From Gari tellinella (taxonomy: Eukaryota; Mollusca; Bivalvia; Cardiida; Psammobiidae): a stretch of DNA of 64,000 nt. Positions 32,524-43,840 of this stretch are shown here, piece by piece. Positions within the stretch are counted from its first letter, which is position 1; every line of letters begins with the position of its first letter. The notes below the pieces were generated by a model that had not been told where the DNA came from, did not search any database, and worked only from the letters and a program-made list of their open reading frames with translations. Both the position numbers and the translations under genes were made by a program. The stretch is from the NCBI GenBank assembly GCA_922989275.2, contig OV277868.1, forward strand, positions 14,194,291 through 14,258,290, written 5' to 3'.

Positions 32524-33696
32524 CTATGCATTTAATTTAGGTTGGAAACAGTTTATAAAATATTTTTCTTTTGCTAACCTGACCGAAATATTTTCTGAAT
32601 TCATTTTAAAGAACAGGAACATTTGAAACTTGGGAATTTCTTTACAACATATGTCTAAATGTGCACTTAAAGGTATCTGCCGGGTGGATGGGTCCCTTAT
32701 TTGCTGGGCATGTATTGTTCTTCTTGTTCTTAATTTGTCGCCTGTCTGGCCTATATAATATTCGTTACATCCATTGCATGTTATGACATATAAAACGTTT
32801 CTTACATCACAGGACATATTGGCATTTACTTTAAATATCTTACCATTAAAATTGTATGAATTATTTTTGATGATGTGTTGGCACAAGCTGCAGTTTGGCC
32901 TACCACATCGTGTTACTTTGTATGAAAATTGTTTTGTGTCTGTGAATTTTGCCCTTGTTAGAATTCTTTTTAAATTTGGTAGTTGTCTTTTGCTTTTAAT
33001 AATGTTTGTTTTGGAAATTATATTATTCATGGTTTCGTCTGATTGTAGTATATGGAAATTATTTTTCAAAATCGGGAACATTTCAGTATTAGTTGGATTG
33101 TGTGTCGAGACGAAAGGAATGCTTTCTTTCTCAGTTTTGTTATTTACCTTTAAAAGTGTATCTCTTGAAAGTCTTGTAGCTTTTTTTATTCTATCTTTAA
33201 TTAATTGTTTGGGGTAATTTCGTGACAAAAGAGATTCTTCTAATTCCTGCAATCTTGTATATTTCATACCTTCATTAGATACAATTGTCGAAATTCTACG
33301 GGCAAGGTTATACGGAATGCTTACTTTAGTATGTTTAGGATGACAGGAGTGAAAGTTAAGGTACTGTTTAGAGTCTGTCTCTTTGAAGTAAATGTCAGTG
33401 GTTATTTGTGTTTCATTTTTTAATATGAGTATATCCAGGAAGGGAAGCTCTTGGTTATTTACTTCAATTGTAAATTGAATATCTGGATGAAGGTTATTTA
33501 TCAGATTGTGGAATGTTTTAAGTTCTTCTTTAGATTTTGTCCAAAACACAAAGCAGTCATCTAAAAATCTTTTCCATGCGTTTTTTATGTATGTTGCAAA
33601 GTCTTCGTTGAATATATTTTCAACTTGTGAATACAATTTTTGCTCTAGATATCCTAGTACTAGCGTTGCATATGTCGGTGCAAATTTTGTTCCCAT
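32524..33696 (-). pseudogene. Penelope-like element polyprotein fragment (RT + GIY-YIG), 5'-truncated
   Basis: A 390-residue open frame is a partial Penelope-like retroelement protein. Reverse transcriptase motifs lie near its start: GTKFAPTYA at residues 2-10, the catalytic FLDDCF at 44-49 and ELPFLDILI at about 83-91. A cysteine cluster, CGRPNCSLCQHI, comes before the GIY-YIG endonuclease, which has LYV at 302-304 and YIG at 314-316 plus downstream Arg and His residues. The frame ends in NCFQPKLNA, a usual PLE C-terminus. The N-terminal half of the RT is absent because the copy stops at about 33719, where an inverted partial copy begins. Uninterrupted coding suggests a recent insertion, but it cannot act alone. 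Confidence 0.93.
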
Positions 33697-33720
33697 TGCT
33701 GTACCTTTGACCTGGTTATA

Positions 33721-34191
33721 AAAAGTTTACAACTACCAAATTTAAAAAGAATTCTAACAAGGGCAAAATTCACAGACACAAAACAATTTTCATACAAAGT
33801 AACACGATGTGGTAGGCCAAACTGCAGCTTGTGCCAACACATCATCGAAAATAATTCATACAATTTTAATGGTAAGATATTTAAAGTAAATGCCAATATG
33901 TCCTGTGATGTAAGAAACGTTTTATATGTCATAACATGCAATGGATGTAACGAATATTATATAGGCCAGACAGGCGACAAATTAAGAACAAGAAGAACAA
34001 TACATGCCCAGCAAATAAGGGACCCATCCACCTGGCAGATACCTTTAAGTGCACATTTAGACATATGTTGTAAAGAAATTCCCAAGTTTCAAATGTTCCC
34101 GTTCTTTAAAATGAATTCAGAAAATATTTCGGTCAGGTTAGCAAAAGAAAAATATTTTATAAACTGTTTCCAACCTAAATTAAATGCATAG
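33721..34191 (+). pseudogene. Penelope-like element, second inverted partial copy (GIY-YIG end)
   Basis: The plus strand holds the last ~157 codons of the same element, opening in phase at QLPNLKRIL and running through the CGRPNCSLCQH cysteine cluster and GIY-YIG domain to NCFQPKLNA. Compared with the minus copy I see only a few replacements (IIKNN to IIENN, STRQI to STWQI, MFLFF to MFPFF). With their 3' flanks the two copies form inverted arms of about 700 bp, near 32290-32994 and 33721-34420, around a unique ~730-bp centre. Confidence 0.92.
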
Positions 34192-34308
34192 AATTGATCA
34201 AAAGAACTTCAATGACGTTCCACTAAAATGACGTTATGACGTCACGTTTATGACGTCACATTTATGACGTAGCGTTACCATTGACGCCACGTCATAGCAA
34301 CAAATATA

Positions 34309-34352
34309 TTACAATCACTGATGAGCCGAGAGGAGAAACGCGTATGGTAATA
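34309..34352 (+). ncRNA. Hammerhead ribozyme motif, stem II closing pair lost
   Basis: This is the inverted partner of the motif at 32406-32362: TTACAATCA, CTGATGA, GCCGAGAGGA, GAAAC, GCGTATGG. The core residues are kept, but the last stem II base is A instead of C. The G10.1-C11.1 pair needed for efficient folding is therefore broken. I expect this copy to be weak or inactive. Confidence 0.75.
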
Positions 34353-34419
34353 AAAAAGAAAAAATAGAAGGTGTGTTTAGTCATTTTTACCTTTACAATT
34401 ATATATATATATATATATA

Positions 34420-35875
34420 CGAGGGTTGTTCGGAAAGTTCGTAGAATTTTGTTATATCTCTGGTTAGCTTTATTTGATCAATTTGAAATTTGGTATGTAA
34501 GTACCTCATCTTATTTTTAAACTATTTTGTAAGAGAGAAATGAAATAGATAATGTTTACCGAAAATACAGGTTACCGTAGCAACGCAGTAACGGGGACCC
34601 GGAGCAGCTCGAAAGTTGTAATTTTTTAAACTTTCTTCTTATAAAGCAAACATGATTTCTCTCTATTCTGTTGACGCTAGATAAGCGCGAAAAGGTCTGA
34701 TTGTAACGTGACGTCATGACGTTAGTTACTCATAGTTTCAAAACATTGTAAGCGCTTGAACAGAATTTACAGTATTTAGTCTACAGATAGCGGAAATGCG
34801 AACTAAAAAGAAATGACGTCGACCAGTGACGTTGACTTGCAAACTGTTGTAAATAAAATTATGTTACTGTAGGTAAATCACCGACAAAAACTCTTAAAAT
34901 GATTAAATCCACGGGAAAATATGACAAGAAGTTGAGTCTCGCATTCCTGTATAAATGGCGATCACTTTTTAGGAATGGAAAATAATCGATCCAGGACGCT
35001 CCTAGGAGCGACCGACCATCAATCTTAGCTGCTTCCATTAAGGACAAGTGAAAAGATGAGGAAAATGCGGACAGAGTTACAACAGTAAGATATATGCTTG
35101 ATAAAATTGGTGTTTCTTGCTCTACCGTACTTGAACTATTAATAGATGAACTTGGTATGTCTAACGTTAGAGCACGCTGGGTGCCGAGGTTGTTCACGGA
35201 CAAGGGAAAGAAGAACCGAGTTCGATGCTCTCAGATGTTTCTCTGCCAAAACGATGCCGAAGGTGACGATTTTAAGCACACTACGGATGAGATACGAGAG
35301 AAGCGACTACACATGGATCTTGAGCGCATAATGCTACATCAGGATAATGAACCGGATCGTAGAGCAGCTTCAACGCAGTTAGTAATCAGCTTATTATGGT
35401 TTGATATGTAAGAACACCCGCCAAACGGCCCCGAATTGGCTCCCATGGGCTTTAGAGTGCTGACAGAGTTAAAGGCTAGCTTACATGGAATTACATTTGT
35501 TTCAGCAGCTGAATTTACCAAACAGACCCAGAAATTTGTATCTACATTCAGTGAGGACTTGTATACAGAAACATGCGTAAAATGAGTTAGAAAGCCATAA
35601 CGAGTAGGTGGATATTGCGGGTGATTATGTTGGGAAAGTGAGACTTTCGCTTGACGTATATAACGTTTGACGTCACGTCGACGTTGACGTGCTCCGGGTA
35701 TGCGTTATGTATGTATTTGTAAGATGCATAGAAAAAATGTGTTTAAGCGTATTGCCGATTTTCACAGAATATGTAGCACAGATCTGGAAATTAATGTTGA
35801 TCTAATTTTTTGCATCCAACTACGACTATACGTATTTTTATAGCAAAATTCTACGAACTTTCCGAACAACCCTCG
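34420..35875 (+). mobile_element. mariner-type transposon relic
   Basis: Perfect 32-bp terminal inverted repeats (left 34420-34451, right 35844-35875) start CGAGGGTTGTTCGGAAAG. TA flanks each end (34418-34419 and 35876-35877), the Tc1/mariner target duplication. Length is 1456 bp, slightly over a usual mariner. The left end sits in the (TA)n tail of the Penelope-like copy, so it inserted after that element. Confidence 0.93.
35094..35585 (+). pseudogene. mariner transposase remnant
   Basis: The first part reads through a helix-turn-helix-like block and LGMSNVRARWVPRLF, a typical mariner N-terminal/linker motif, then SQMFL. It next jumps to IMLHQDNEPDRRAAS, matching the second catalytic Asp block (HHDNAPAH-like). 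The first Asp region (GDE-W) and roughly 60-80 residues around it are deleted. After an in-frame TAA at 35409-35411 the same frame continues with PPNGPELAPMGF, in which the third catalytic Asp is replaced, to a final TGA. It cannot be active. Confidence 0.85.
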
Positions 35876-35877
35876 TA

Positions 35878-36272
35878 TAATAGAATTATGTTATATCAAC
35901 TATTTACACTAGAATCGGAAACTAAAAGATTTCCAATTTTTGTTACTTTGGCAACTGTTTCCCCGTATCTTACTTTTTTAAGATGTTTTTTGCATATAAA
36001 CTAGGGAAGGGCATCATGTATTGTGAAACAGAACAAATTATGTTAGTGTACATATGATTTATACTCACCTGTTCACTTCCATATGTTAAATCCATCGTTT
36101 TTTATGCTGTTGAATAACTGGTTGCCATGGCAACAATCTTTTAATGTGTGAATGAAATATTACCATTTTCTAATGTATGACGACTTACTCTATTCAAACA
36201 AACATTTTCATCAAATTCTAGTATAGGGCCAATTTTGACCCTTCGTGAACCTTGTTCAACACTTTTGGTAAA
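35878..36272. other. Unassigned sequence with an X-box-like palindrome
   Basis: GGTTGCCATGGCAACA at 36121 matches the RFX X-box form. 36215-36260 resembles a HINE core phrase (GGGCCAATTTTGACCC), a possible decayed fragment. Confidence 0.45.
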
Positions 36273-37374
36273 CAAGAGCCGCATGTGGCACTAAATCACT
36301 CACCTGGTACCCATGATTACGGTCATGTAAATGGACCAGTAATGATTACGTTTTCACTAATTCACCCCATGTGGCCATGTTGTTTGAGCTTGTAAGATTA
36401 TCTGAAGAAAACTGGCAAAGGGTCACCCATGAATCATTATTTGTGTAAAATTATTCTTAAATCAGACCAATGTTTCAGAGAATTGTTTTTTGAAAGTTAA
36501 TATAAGGAAAACTTGCCCCACCCACTGGCGGCCATGTTTTTTTAGATAACAAAATGATTTTATAAATCTGGTAGAGGGTCATCAATTGAGCATTTGTGTA
36601 AAATTATTTTGAATTTGGACCAGTAGTTTCAGAGAAGAAGATTTTTAAAGTTTTACTATACAGTAACATAAGGAAAACGTGCCCCACCCACTGGCGGCCA
36701 TGTTTTTTAAGATAACAAAATGATTTTAAGAAATATGGTAGAGGGTCGTCAATTGACCATTTGAGTAAAATTATTTTGAATTTGGAAAAGTAGTTTCAGA
36801 GGAGAAGATTTTTAAAGTTTTTACTATACAGTAACATAAGAAAAACGTGCCCCACCCACTGGCGGCCATGTTTTTTTAGATATCAAAATAATTTTAAGAA
36901 ATCTGGTAGAGGGTCACCCATGGATCATTTGCATAAAATTACTTTCAAATCGGACCAACAGTTTTTGACAAGAAGATTTTTAAAGTTTTCACTATATAGC
37001 CATATAAGGAAAATCTGCCCCACCCACTAGCGGCCATGTTTTTTAAGATAGGAAAATTATTTTGTAAAATCTGATAGAGGGTCACCAATGGCACATTTGG
37101 GTAAAATTATTTTCAATTCGGACATATAGTTTTTGACAAGAAGATTTTTAAAGTTTTTTCAATTGATTGCCATGGCAACCACAATTTCTCTTGGTTGACC
37201 TATATTTGAAGAAATCTGAGAGAGTACCTTACAAGGAACAATCCTATGAAGTTTTGATGAAATTGGCCCAGCGGTTTCCAAGAAGAAGATCTTTGAACAA
37301 AAAGTTTGACGACGGACGACGGACACAGGGTGATCACTATAGCTCACCTTGGCACTTCATGCCAGGTGAGCTAA
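36273..37374 (+). mobile_element. HINE with ~172-bp 'CCCCACCCACTGGCGGCC' core, complete
   Basis: It starts CAAGAGCCGCATGTGGC with ATCACTCACCTGG, has four to five units, GATTGCCATGGCAACC (37165-37180), a GACGACGGACGACGG stretch and the GCTCACCTTGGCACTTC hairpin with CTAA. Confidence 0.9.
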
Positions 37375-37917
37375 AAAGATACATGGACATTTCCAGACTC
37401 TGTTTGTGGCACCATAAATAGCTTAGTAGTGATTAATTTTACATCAACACTTCTTTATAAAGTTTCTACAAGTCGTGACACTCAAAATGTTGTATAATAT
37501 TGGTATGTTGCCTTTAGGCATTTTGGAAAAAAAGTCGGGCTATCAAACACTATCTCGGAAACCTATAGCTACTATCTTACTACATTACAGAAAATATTTC
37601 TCATGATACATATTTATTACTATATAAATTGGAACTATTTACTTCAGTGGAGTAAACTAAAGACATAAACATGCACATCTATGGAGTAAATGGTTAATTT
37701 AACGACAACAAAAACTTTGTTTGCCACTGTTTAAAACATTACCCCATTAATACACCTTTTATTTATTCCACCAATGAAGAAAATAGTTCCAATTTATACA
37801 GTCATGAATGTGAATCATTAGAAGTATTTTCAATATTCTAGCAGAAGGTAGCTTAAAGCAGGCTGTAAGTAAAGAAGAATGCACCTTAAAGAGACTCGCA
37901 AACAGATTTAGCAAAAA
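37375..37917. mobile_element. Broken hairpin MITE halves
   Basis: 37562-37697 has the AAATTGGAACTATTTACTTC / ATCTATGGAGTAAATGG half and 37733-37891 has the CATTACCCCATTAATACACC half with AGCTTAAAGCAGGCTGTAAG. The two are inverted to each other across about 40 bp, and the second lacks its right arm. 37375-37560 is unassigned. Confidence 0.6.
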
Positions 37918-39354
37918 CAAGAGGGCCAGAATGGCCCTTGATCGCTCACCTGACCATGGTGACACTAGGATGGGTCACGTGATTTCAGAAAAGAAGATTT
38001 GTAAAAGGTGACCCCCAGGGCAGGGCCAATTTTGACCCCAGGGGCAAAATTTGAACAACTAAGATAGAGGACCTGTAAACGATGATATGTGCAAAATATC
38101 TTAACTCAGTGTACTATGGTTTCAGACAAGAAGATTTTTGAAGATTTCATTGAAAAAATCTATTTTTACCTCCGGTGACCCAGATATGCAACAGACCAGA
38201 ACCAATTCATCCATATATGTGAAGGACCTCTAAAAGTTACATCATGCCAAATATCTAAGCTCTGGCCATATTGGTTTCTGAGTAAAAGATGTTTGAACAT
38301 TTTCCTATGTAACTATACGTAAAACGGTGACCTCCGGGGCGGGGCCAATTTTGACCCCAGGGACAAAATTTTAGCAACTTTGATAGAGAGCCTGTAGACG
38401 ATGCTATGTACAAAATATCTAAACTCAGTGTACTATGGTTTCAGAAAAGAAGATTTTTGAAGTTTTCATTGAAAAAATCTATTTTTAGCTCCTGTGACCC
38501 AGATATGCAACAGACCATAACCAATTCAACAATATGTGTGAAGGACTTCTAGAAGTTATACCATGCCAAATATCAAAGCTCTGGTCATATTGGTTCTAGA
38601 GAAAAAGATGTTTGAACATTTCACTATATAACTCTATGAAAAACTGTGATCCCCGGGGCGGGGCCAATTTTGACCCTAGGGACGAAATTTGAGCAACTTT
38701 GATAGAGGATCTGTAGACGATGCTATGTGCAAAATATCTAAGCTCAGTGTACTATGGTTTCAGACAAGAAGATTTTTTAAGTTCTCATGGAAAAAAATCT
38801 ATTTTTAGCTCCGGTGACCCAGATATGCAACCGACCTGAACCAATTCAACAATATAAGTCAAATACCTCTAGAAGTTATACCATGCTAAATATCAAAGCT
38901 CTGGACATATTGGTTTCAGAGAAAAAGATGTTTGAACATTTCACTATATAACTCTATGTAAAACGTTGACCCCCGGGGCGGGGCCAATTTTGACCCCAGG
39001 GGCAAAATTTGAACAACTTTGATAGAGGACCTATAGGTAATGACATGTGCCAAATATCTAAGCTCTGGCTCTTGTGGTTTGTGACAAGAAGATTTTTTAA
39101 GATTTCCTTACTTTTTCACTTTGGTTGCCATAGCAACCAGAGTTCTGCATGGTTTCAAATTCTTTGAACAACTTTGAAAGAGCTTGACCCAAGGAACATT
39201 CCTGTGAAGTTTGGTTGCAATCAGGCAAGTGGTTTTGGAGAAGAAGATGTTTGAAGAAATTGTTGACGCACGACGCACAACGCACGACGACGGACGCCGG
39301 ACATTGACTGACCACAAAAGCTCACCTTGAGCACTTTGTGCTCAGGTGAGCTAA
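37918..39354 (+). mobile_element. HINE with ~310-bp core, complete
   Basis: It starts CAAGAGGGCCAGAATGGCCC with ATCGCTCACCTGAC. It has about four units, GGTTGCCATAGCAACC (39123-39138, one base off the perfect palindrome), GACGCACGACGCAC and the hairpin GCTCACCTTGAGCACTTTG with CTAA. Confidence 0.92.
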
Positions 39355-39433
39355 AAATAGTTATTTGTAAATATGTGTCAAACGCTAATATAAACGGGTA
39401 AGAATTAGTTTAGGATAAGAAATTCTGTTTAAA

Positions 39434-40686
39434 CAAGAGCCCAATGGGGCATATTTCGCTCACCTGAAAAAATAGCTGAAAAAATGGCGATAATAATTTA
39501 GGTCCAGGACTGACCTAGATATGCAACAGACCAGAACAATTTGAACAAATTATGTAAAGTATATTTAAAAGTGTCACCATACCGAATATAAAAGCTCTGG
39601 CCATATTAGTGTCAGAGAAGAAGACATTTGAAAATTTCACTATATAACTCTATGTAAAACTGTGACCCCCGGGGCGGGGCCAATTTCGACCCCAGGGGCA
39701 TAATTTGTACAAACTTGATAGAGGACTTGTAGGCGATGGTATGTGCCAAATATCTAAGCTCTGGCCCTTGTAGTTTCAGACAAGAAGATTTTTTAAGTTT
39801 TCAATGAAAAAAATCTATTTTTAGCTCCTGTGACCTAGTTATGCAACCGACCAGAACCATTTGAACAATTTTCTTATAGGACATCTAGAAGTGTCACCAT
39901 ACCAAATATCAAAGCTCTGGCCATATTAGTTTCAGAGAAGAAGACGTTTGAAAATTTCACTATATAACTCTATGTAAAACTGTGACCCCGGGGCGGGGCC
40001 AATTTCGACCCCAGGGGCATAATTTGAACAAACTAGAGGGAGGACCTGTAGGCGATGCTATGTGCCAAATATCTAAGCTCTGGCCCTTGTAGTTTCAGAC
40101 AAGAAGATTTTTTAAGTTTTCATTGAAAAAAATCTATTTTTAGCTCCTGTGACCTAGTTATGCAATTGACCAGAACCATTTGAACAATTTTCGTATAGGA
40201 CATCTAGAAGTGTCACCATGCCAAATATCAATGCTCTGGCCACATTAGTTTCAGAGAAGAAGACGTTTGAAAATTTCACTATATAACTCTATGTAAATCT
40301 GTGACCCCCGGGGCGGGGCCAATTTTGACCCCAGAGGCATAATTTGAACAAACTTGATAGAGGACCTGTAGATGATGCTATGTGCCAAATATGTAAGCTC
40401 TGGCCCTTCCAGTTTTTGACAAGAAGATTTTTTAAGATTTCCTTATTTTTTCACTTTGGTTGCCATGGCAACCAGAGTTCTGCATTGTTTTTAATTCTTT
40501 GGACAAATTTGAAAGAGCTTGACCCAAGGAACATTTCTGTGAAGTTTGGTTGAATTCTGTCAAGCGGTATAGGAGGAGATGTCATTTGAAGCAATTGTTA
40601 ACGACGATGCACGACTAACGACGGACGACGACGGACACAGGACCATCCCAATAGCTCACCTTGAGCCTTTGGCTCAGGTGAGCTAA
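39434..40686 (+). mobile_element. HINE with ~310-bp core, complete
   Basis: It starts CAAGAGCCCAATGGGGC with TTCGCTCACCTG, has three to four units, an intact GGTTGCCATGGCAACC (40458-40473) and the CTTGAGCCTTTGGCTCAGG hairpin with CTAA. It ends about 25 bp from a tRNA-like SINE head. Confidence 0.92.
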
Positions 40687-40710
40687 AAATGCATTTCAAT
40701 AAAAAAAAAT

Positions 40711-40785
40711 GAGCTCTGGTGGGATTCGAACCCAGGACCCGACATGGGCAGACCTATAACTACTTAATTCGGCTCGGGTTTATGG
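40711..40785 (-). repeat. tRNA-like SINE head, decayed
   Basis: On the minus strand box B GGGTTCGAATCCC is perfect and is followed by ACCAGAGCTCATTTTTTTTT. Box A is poor. Like 20054-20122 it ends AGCTCA plus T run and sits just after a HINE end. Confidence 0.6.
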
Positions 40786-41091
40786 CTGAGCCCGTGATCA
40801 ATTTCTACAGCGTCTTTCAACGCTATGGATAAAACGATGGAAAATATCTAATAAACTAAGATTTGAAGACTTTTCTAGAGGGTGTTTTAAAACTGGTCAT
40901 ATTTTCACGATAATGCTACCCTTTTGGTTATATTTGAGTCTTTTCTTTTCTTTTTGCAAATGCACCATCTGGTTGCGAGTCGCTTTAAGGCGCATTCTGG
41001 TTTATTCAACTGCTTTAATATCTTCAATATTAGAAACAGGCTATGGAGTAATGGGTTTAAGGCTCGACAGTCCTCAAGTTAACCAGCTTAC
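40786..41091. other. Intron sequence next to the ACADS-like exon with a MITE remnant
   Basis: 40979-41064 keeps CTTTAAGGCGCATTCTGGTT and GAAACAGGCTATGGAGTAATGG from the hairpin MITE. The exon donor begins at 41091 on the minus strand. Confidence 0.5.
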
Positions 41092-41172
41092 CTGAATCAT
41101 CTGTAGCTTGGCAATAGGCTGTCCAAAAGCATCTCTCTTCTGAGAATATTCTATGGCACATTCCATGGCAGC
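41092..41172 (-). CDS. ACADS: ACADS-like acyl-CoA dehydrogenase, internal exon (27 codons)
   Basis: On the minus strand an acceptor (GTCTTACAG) is followed by 81 nt in phase 0 and a donor (GTAAGC). The product begins AAMECAIEYSQKRDAFG and ends QPIAKLQMIQ. The R-x-x-FG pair is the family segment whose arginine contacts the FAD pyrophosphate of the neighbouring subunit, and KLQMIQ is the usual next helix. In human ACADS the same 27-residue block is followed by FKLADMAL. That next exon, and the catalytic glutamate region beyond it, were not found below 41092. Confidence 0.93.
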
Positions 41173-41370
41173 CTGTAAGACAATTATCTGGCATTATGTT
41201 ATACTCCAGATAAGGTGAGTATTTCATATACAAACTCCTTTATTCTCCACATAAACCTATGTTGTGACGACTAAATAGAAACATCTTACAATATTATCAT
41301 TTTCACCATTTTATTGGGATGTGTGCTCTTTTAGTTTTGTGTTTAAACAGGAAAGAATAATGTAAAGACA

Positions 41371-41525
41371 TACAGTCGAACTTTGATATCTCGATCTCGC
41401 TTAAGTTCCACATCTGTATTTCAAATTTAAAACATGGCTTAGCCACATTTTAACTTTGAAATACAGAGGTAGAAGTGCATGGGAAAATTCAAGTTAAGTT
41501 TGAGATATCAAAAGTTTGATTTAAG
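41371..41525. mobile_element. Short pogo-like MITE relic
   Basis: TACAGTCGAACTTTGATATC on the left faces GAGATATCAAAAGTTTGATT on the right, an imperfect inverted repeat around a second inverted pair (CATCTGTATTTCAAA and TTTGAAATACAGAGG). The right end abuts a HINE start and lacks the terminal ACTGTA. It lies in the large ACADS-like intron near exon 41172-41092. Confidence 0.55.
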
Positions 41526-42459
41526 GTAACAAGAGCCATCTATGGCCCAAAATCGCTCACCTGGAACCGTTGATGTAATTGTAACATATCTTGAAAAGCG
41601 GAGAAATTATGACAATATGATTGTGCAAATTGCTGATTGGATGATGCTGAGTGCAAAATATCTAAGCTCAGGGTACTGTGGTTTGAGAGAAGAAGATTTT
41701 TTAAGTTTTTATTGAAAAATCTATTTTTAGCTCCTGTGACCTAGATATGCAACAGACCCAAACTTTTTTAACAATATTGGTAAAGTACATCTAGAAGTTA
41801 CACTATGCCAAATATCAAAGCTCTACCCATATTAGTTTCAGAGAAGAAGAGGTTTGTAGATTTCACTATATAACTCTATGTAAATTTGTGACCCCCGGGG
41901 CAGGGTCACTTTTTTACCTCAGGCACAAAATTTGAACAATCTTGAAAAAGGACCTAAATATGATGATTTGTGCAAAATATCTAAGCTCAGGGTACTGTGG
42001 GTTGAGAGAAAAAGATTTTTATTAAGTTTTTATTGAAAAAATCTATTTTTAGCTATTGTGACCTAGATATGCAACGGACCGGAACCATTTGAACAATATT
42101 GGTAGAATAGATCTAGAAGTTACATTATGCCAAATATCAAAGCTCTACCCATATTAGTTTCAGAGAAAAAGAGGTTTGAAGAATTCACTATATAACTCTT
42201 TGTAAATTTGTGACCCCAGGGGCGGTGTAGCAGTCAATTCTTTCCCCCCTCAAAAGTTTCCCCGGGGAAAGAATTGGCTAGCCAATTCATCCCCCCCCTA
42301 TAATTTCGTAAGAGGGATACTTTTAGCTAGCTAATTCTTCCCCCCCCCCCCCTTAGTTGAAACTTTCCCCGGGGAAAGAATTGGCTAGCGTATTCTTTTC
42401 CCCCCCTATAATTTCGCACTGTAGGATAATTTTAGCAATTCATTTTTCCCTGTGTGTTT

Positions 42460-43840
42460 CTGATATGTGAAACTTCTGGCTTCTTTCCCCCCTCTCTGTC
42501 AGTCTGCTGAATTGTATCCTTGGATTATATACTGAGGGGGGAAAGTTTTGGCTAGCCAATTCTTTCCCCCCCACTCTGACAGTCTGCGGAATTGTATGCT
42601 TTGACTATCTTGGAGGGGAGAAAATTTTGGCTAGCCAATTCTTTCCCCCTATCTGTCAGTCTGTAGAATTGTATGCTTTGACTATCTCGGAGGGGGGAAA
42701 GTTTTGGCTAGCCAATTCTTTCCCCCCTATCTGACAGTCTGTAGAATTGTATGCTTTGACTATCTTGGAGGGGGGACAGTTTTGGCTAGCCAATTCTTTC
42801 CCCCCTATCTGACAGTCTGCGGAATTGTATCCTTTGACTATCTCCGAGAGGGGGGGGGGGGAAGTTTTGGCTAGCCAATTCTTTCCCCCCTCTCTGTCAG
42901 TCTGCTGAATTGCATCCTTTGACTATCTTGGAGGGGGGAAATGTTTGGCTAGCCAATTCTTTCCCCCCCTATCTGTCAGTCTGTGGAATTGTATGCTTTG
43001 ACTATCTCGGAGGGGGGAAAGTTTTGGCTAGCCAATTCTTTCCCCCCTATCTGACAGTCTGTAGAATTGTATGCTTTGACTATCTTGGAGGGGGGAAAGT
43101 TTTGGCTAGCCAATTCTTTCCCCCCTATCTGACAGTCTGCGGAATTGTATCCTTTGACTATCTCCGAGAGGGGGGGGAAGTTTTGGCTAGCCAATTCTTT
43201 CCCCCCTCTCTGTCAGTCTGCAGAATTCCATCCTTTGACTATCTTGGAGGGGGGAAATGTTTGGCTAGCCAATTCTTTCCCCCCCTATCTGTCAGTCTGT
43301 GGAATTGTATGCTTTGACTATCTTGGAGGGGGGACAGTTTTGGCTAGCCAATTCTTTCCCCCCTATCTGACAGTCTGCGGAATTGTATCCTTTGACTATC
43401 TCCGAGAGGGGGGGGGGGGGAAGTTTTGGCTAGCCAATTCTTCCCCCCCTAATCTGACTGTCTGCGGAATTGTATCCTTTGACTATCTTGGAGGGGGGGG
43501 GGGAGTTTTGGCTAGCCAATTCTTCCCCCCCCCCCCATCTCTTACAGTCTATAGAATTGTATGCTTTGACTATCTTGGAGGGGGGAAAGTTTTGGCTAGC
43601 CAATTCTTTCCCCCCTATCTAACAGTCTGTAGAATTGTACGCTTTGACTATTTTGAAGGGGGGAAAGTTTTGGCTAGCCAATTCTTCCCCCCCCTCTCTG
43701 TCAGTATGTGGAATTGTATCCTTTGACTATCTTAGAGGGGGGAAATTTTTCGCTAGCCAATTCTTTCCCCCCTCCCTGTCAGTCTGTGGAATTGTATACT
43801 ATGACTATCTTGGAGGGGGGAAAGTTTTGGCTAGCCAAGT
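42460..43840 (+). repeat. ~78-bp GC-run satellite, plus-orientation arm
   Basis: Each unit joins GGGGGGAAAG, the palindrome TTTTGGCTAGCCAATT and CTTTCCCCCC to a spacer with TCTGACAGTCTG, GGAATTGTAT and TTTGACTATCTTGGA. The G run, palindrome and C run form a hairpin of about 34 nt per unit. The G and C runs vary from about 5 to 14. Confidence 0.95.

Larger units (their letters stand above)
32276..34419. mobile_element. Head-to-head pair of Penelope-like elements with shared 3' flanks
   Basis: Both copies have the same 3' flank outside the coding region: several TGACGTCA-type sites, a hammerhead core, a poly-A rich stretch, TTTACCTTTACAATT and then (TA)n. The right copy ends in (TA)n at 34400-34419. 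The left copy ends near (TA)n at 32240-32264 with a diverged GC-rich motif (CCCGGCAAATGCCGG) between. Terminal 5' truncation and inverted partial copies are typical of PLE insertion. Confidence 0.85.

Noticed and set aside
32774..33217. Plus-strand open frame of 147 codons
   Set aside because: It is the antisense shadow of the Penelope-like coding region on the minus strand, which has clear RT and GIY-YIG motifs.
33660..33941. Minus-strand open frame of 93 codons across the Penelope junction
   Set aside because: It is antisense of the plus copy joined to the start of the minus copy; it only marks the inversion junction.
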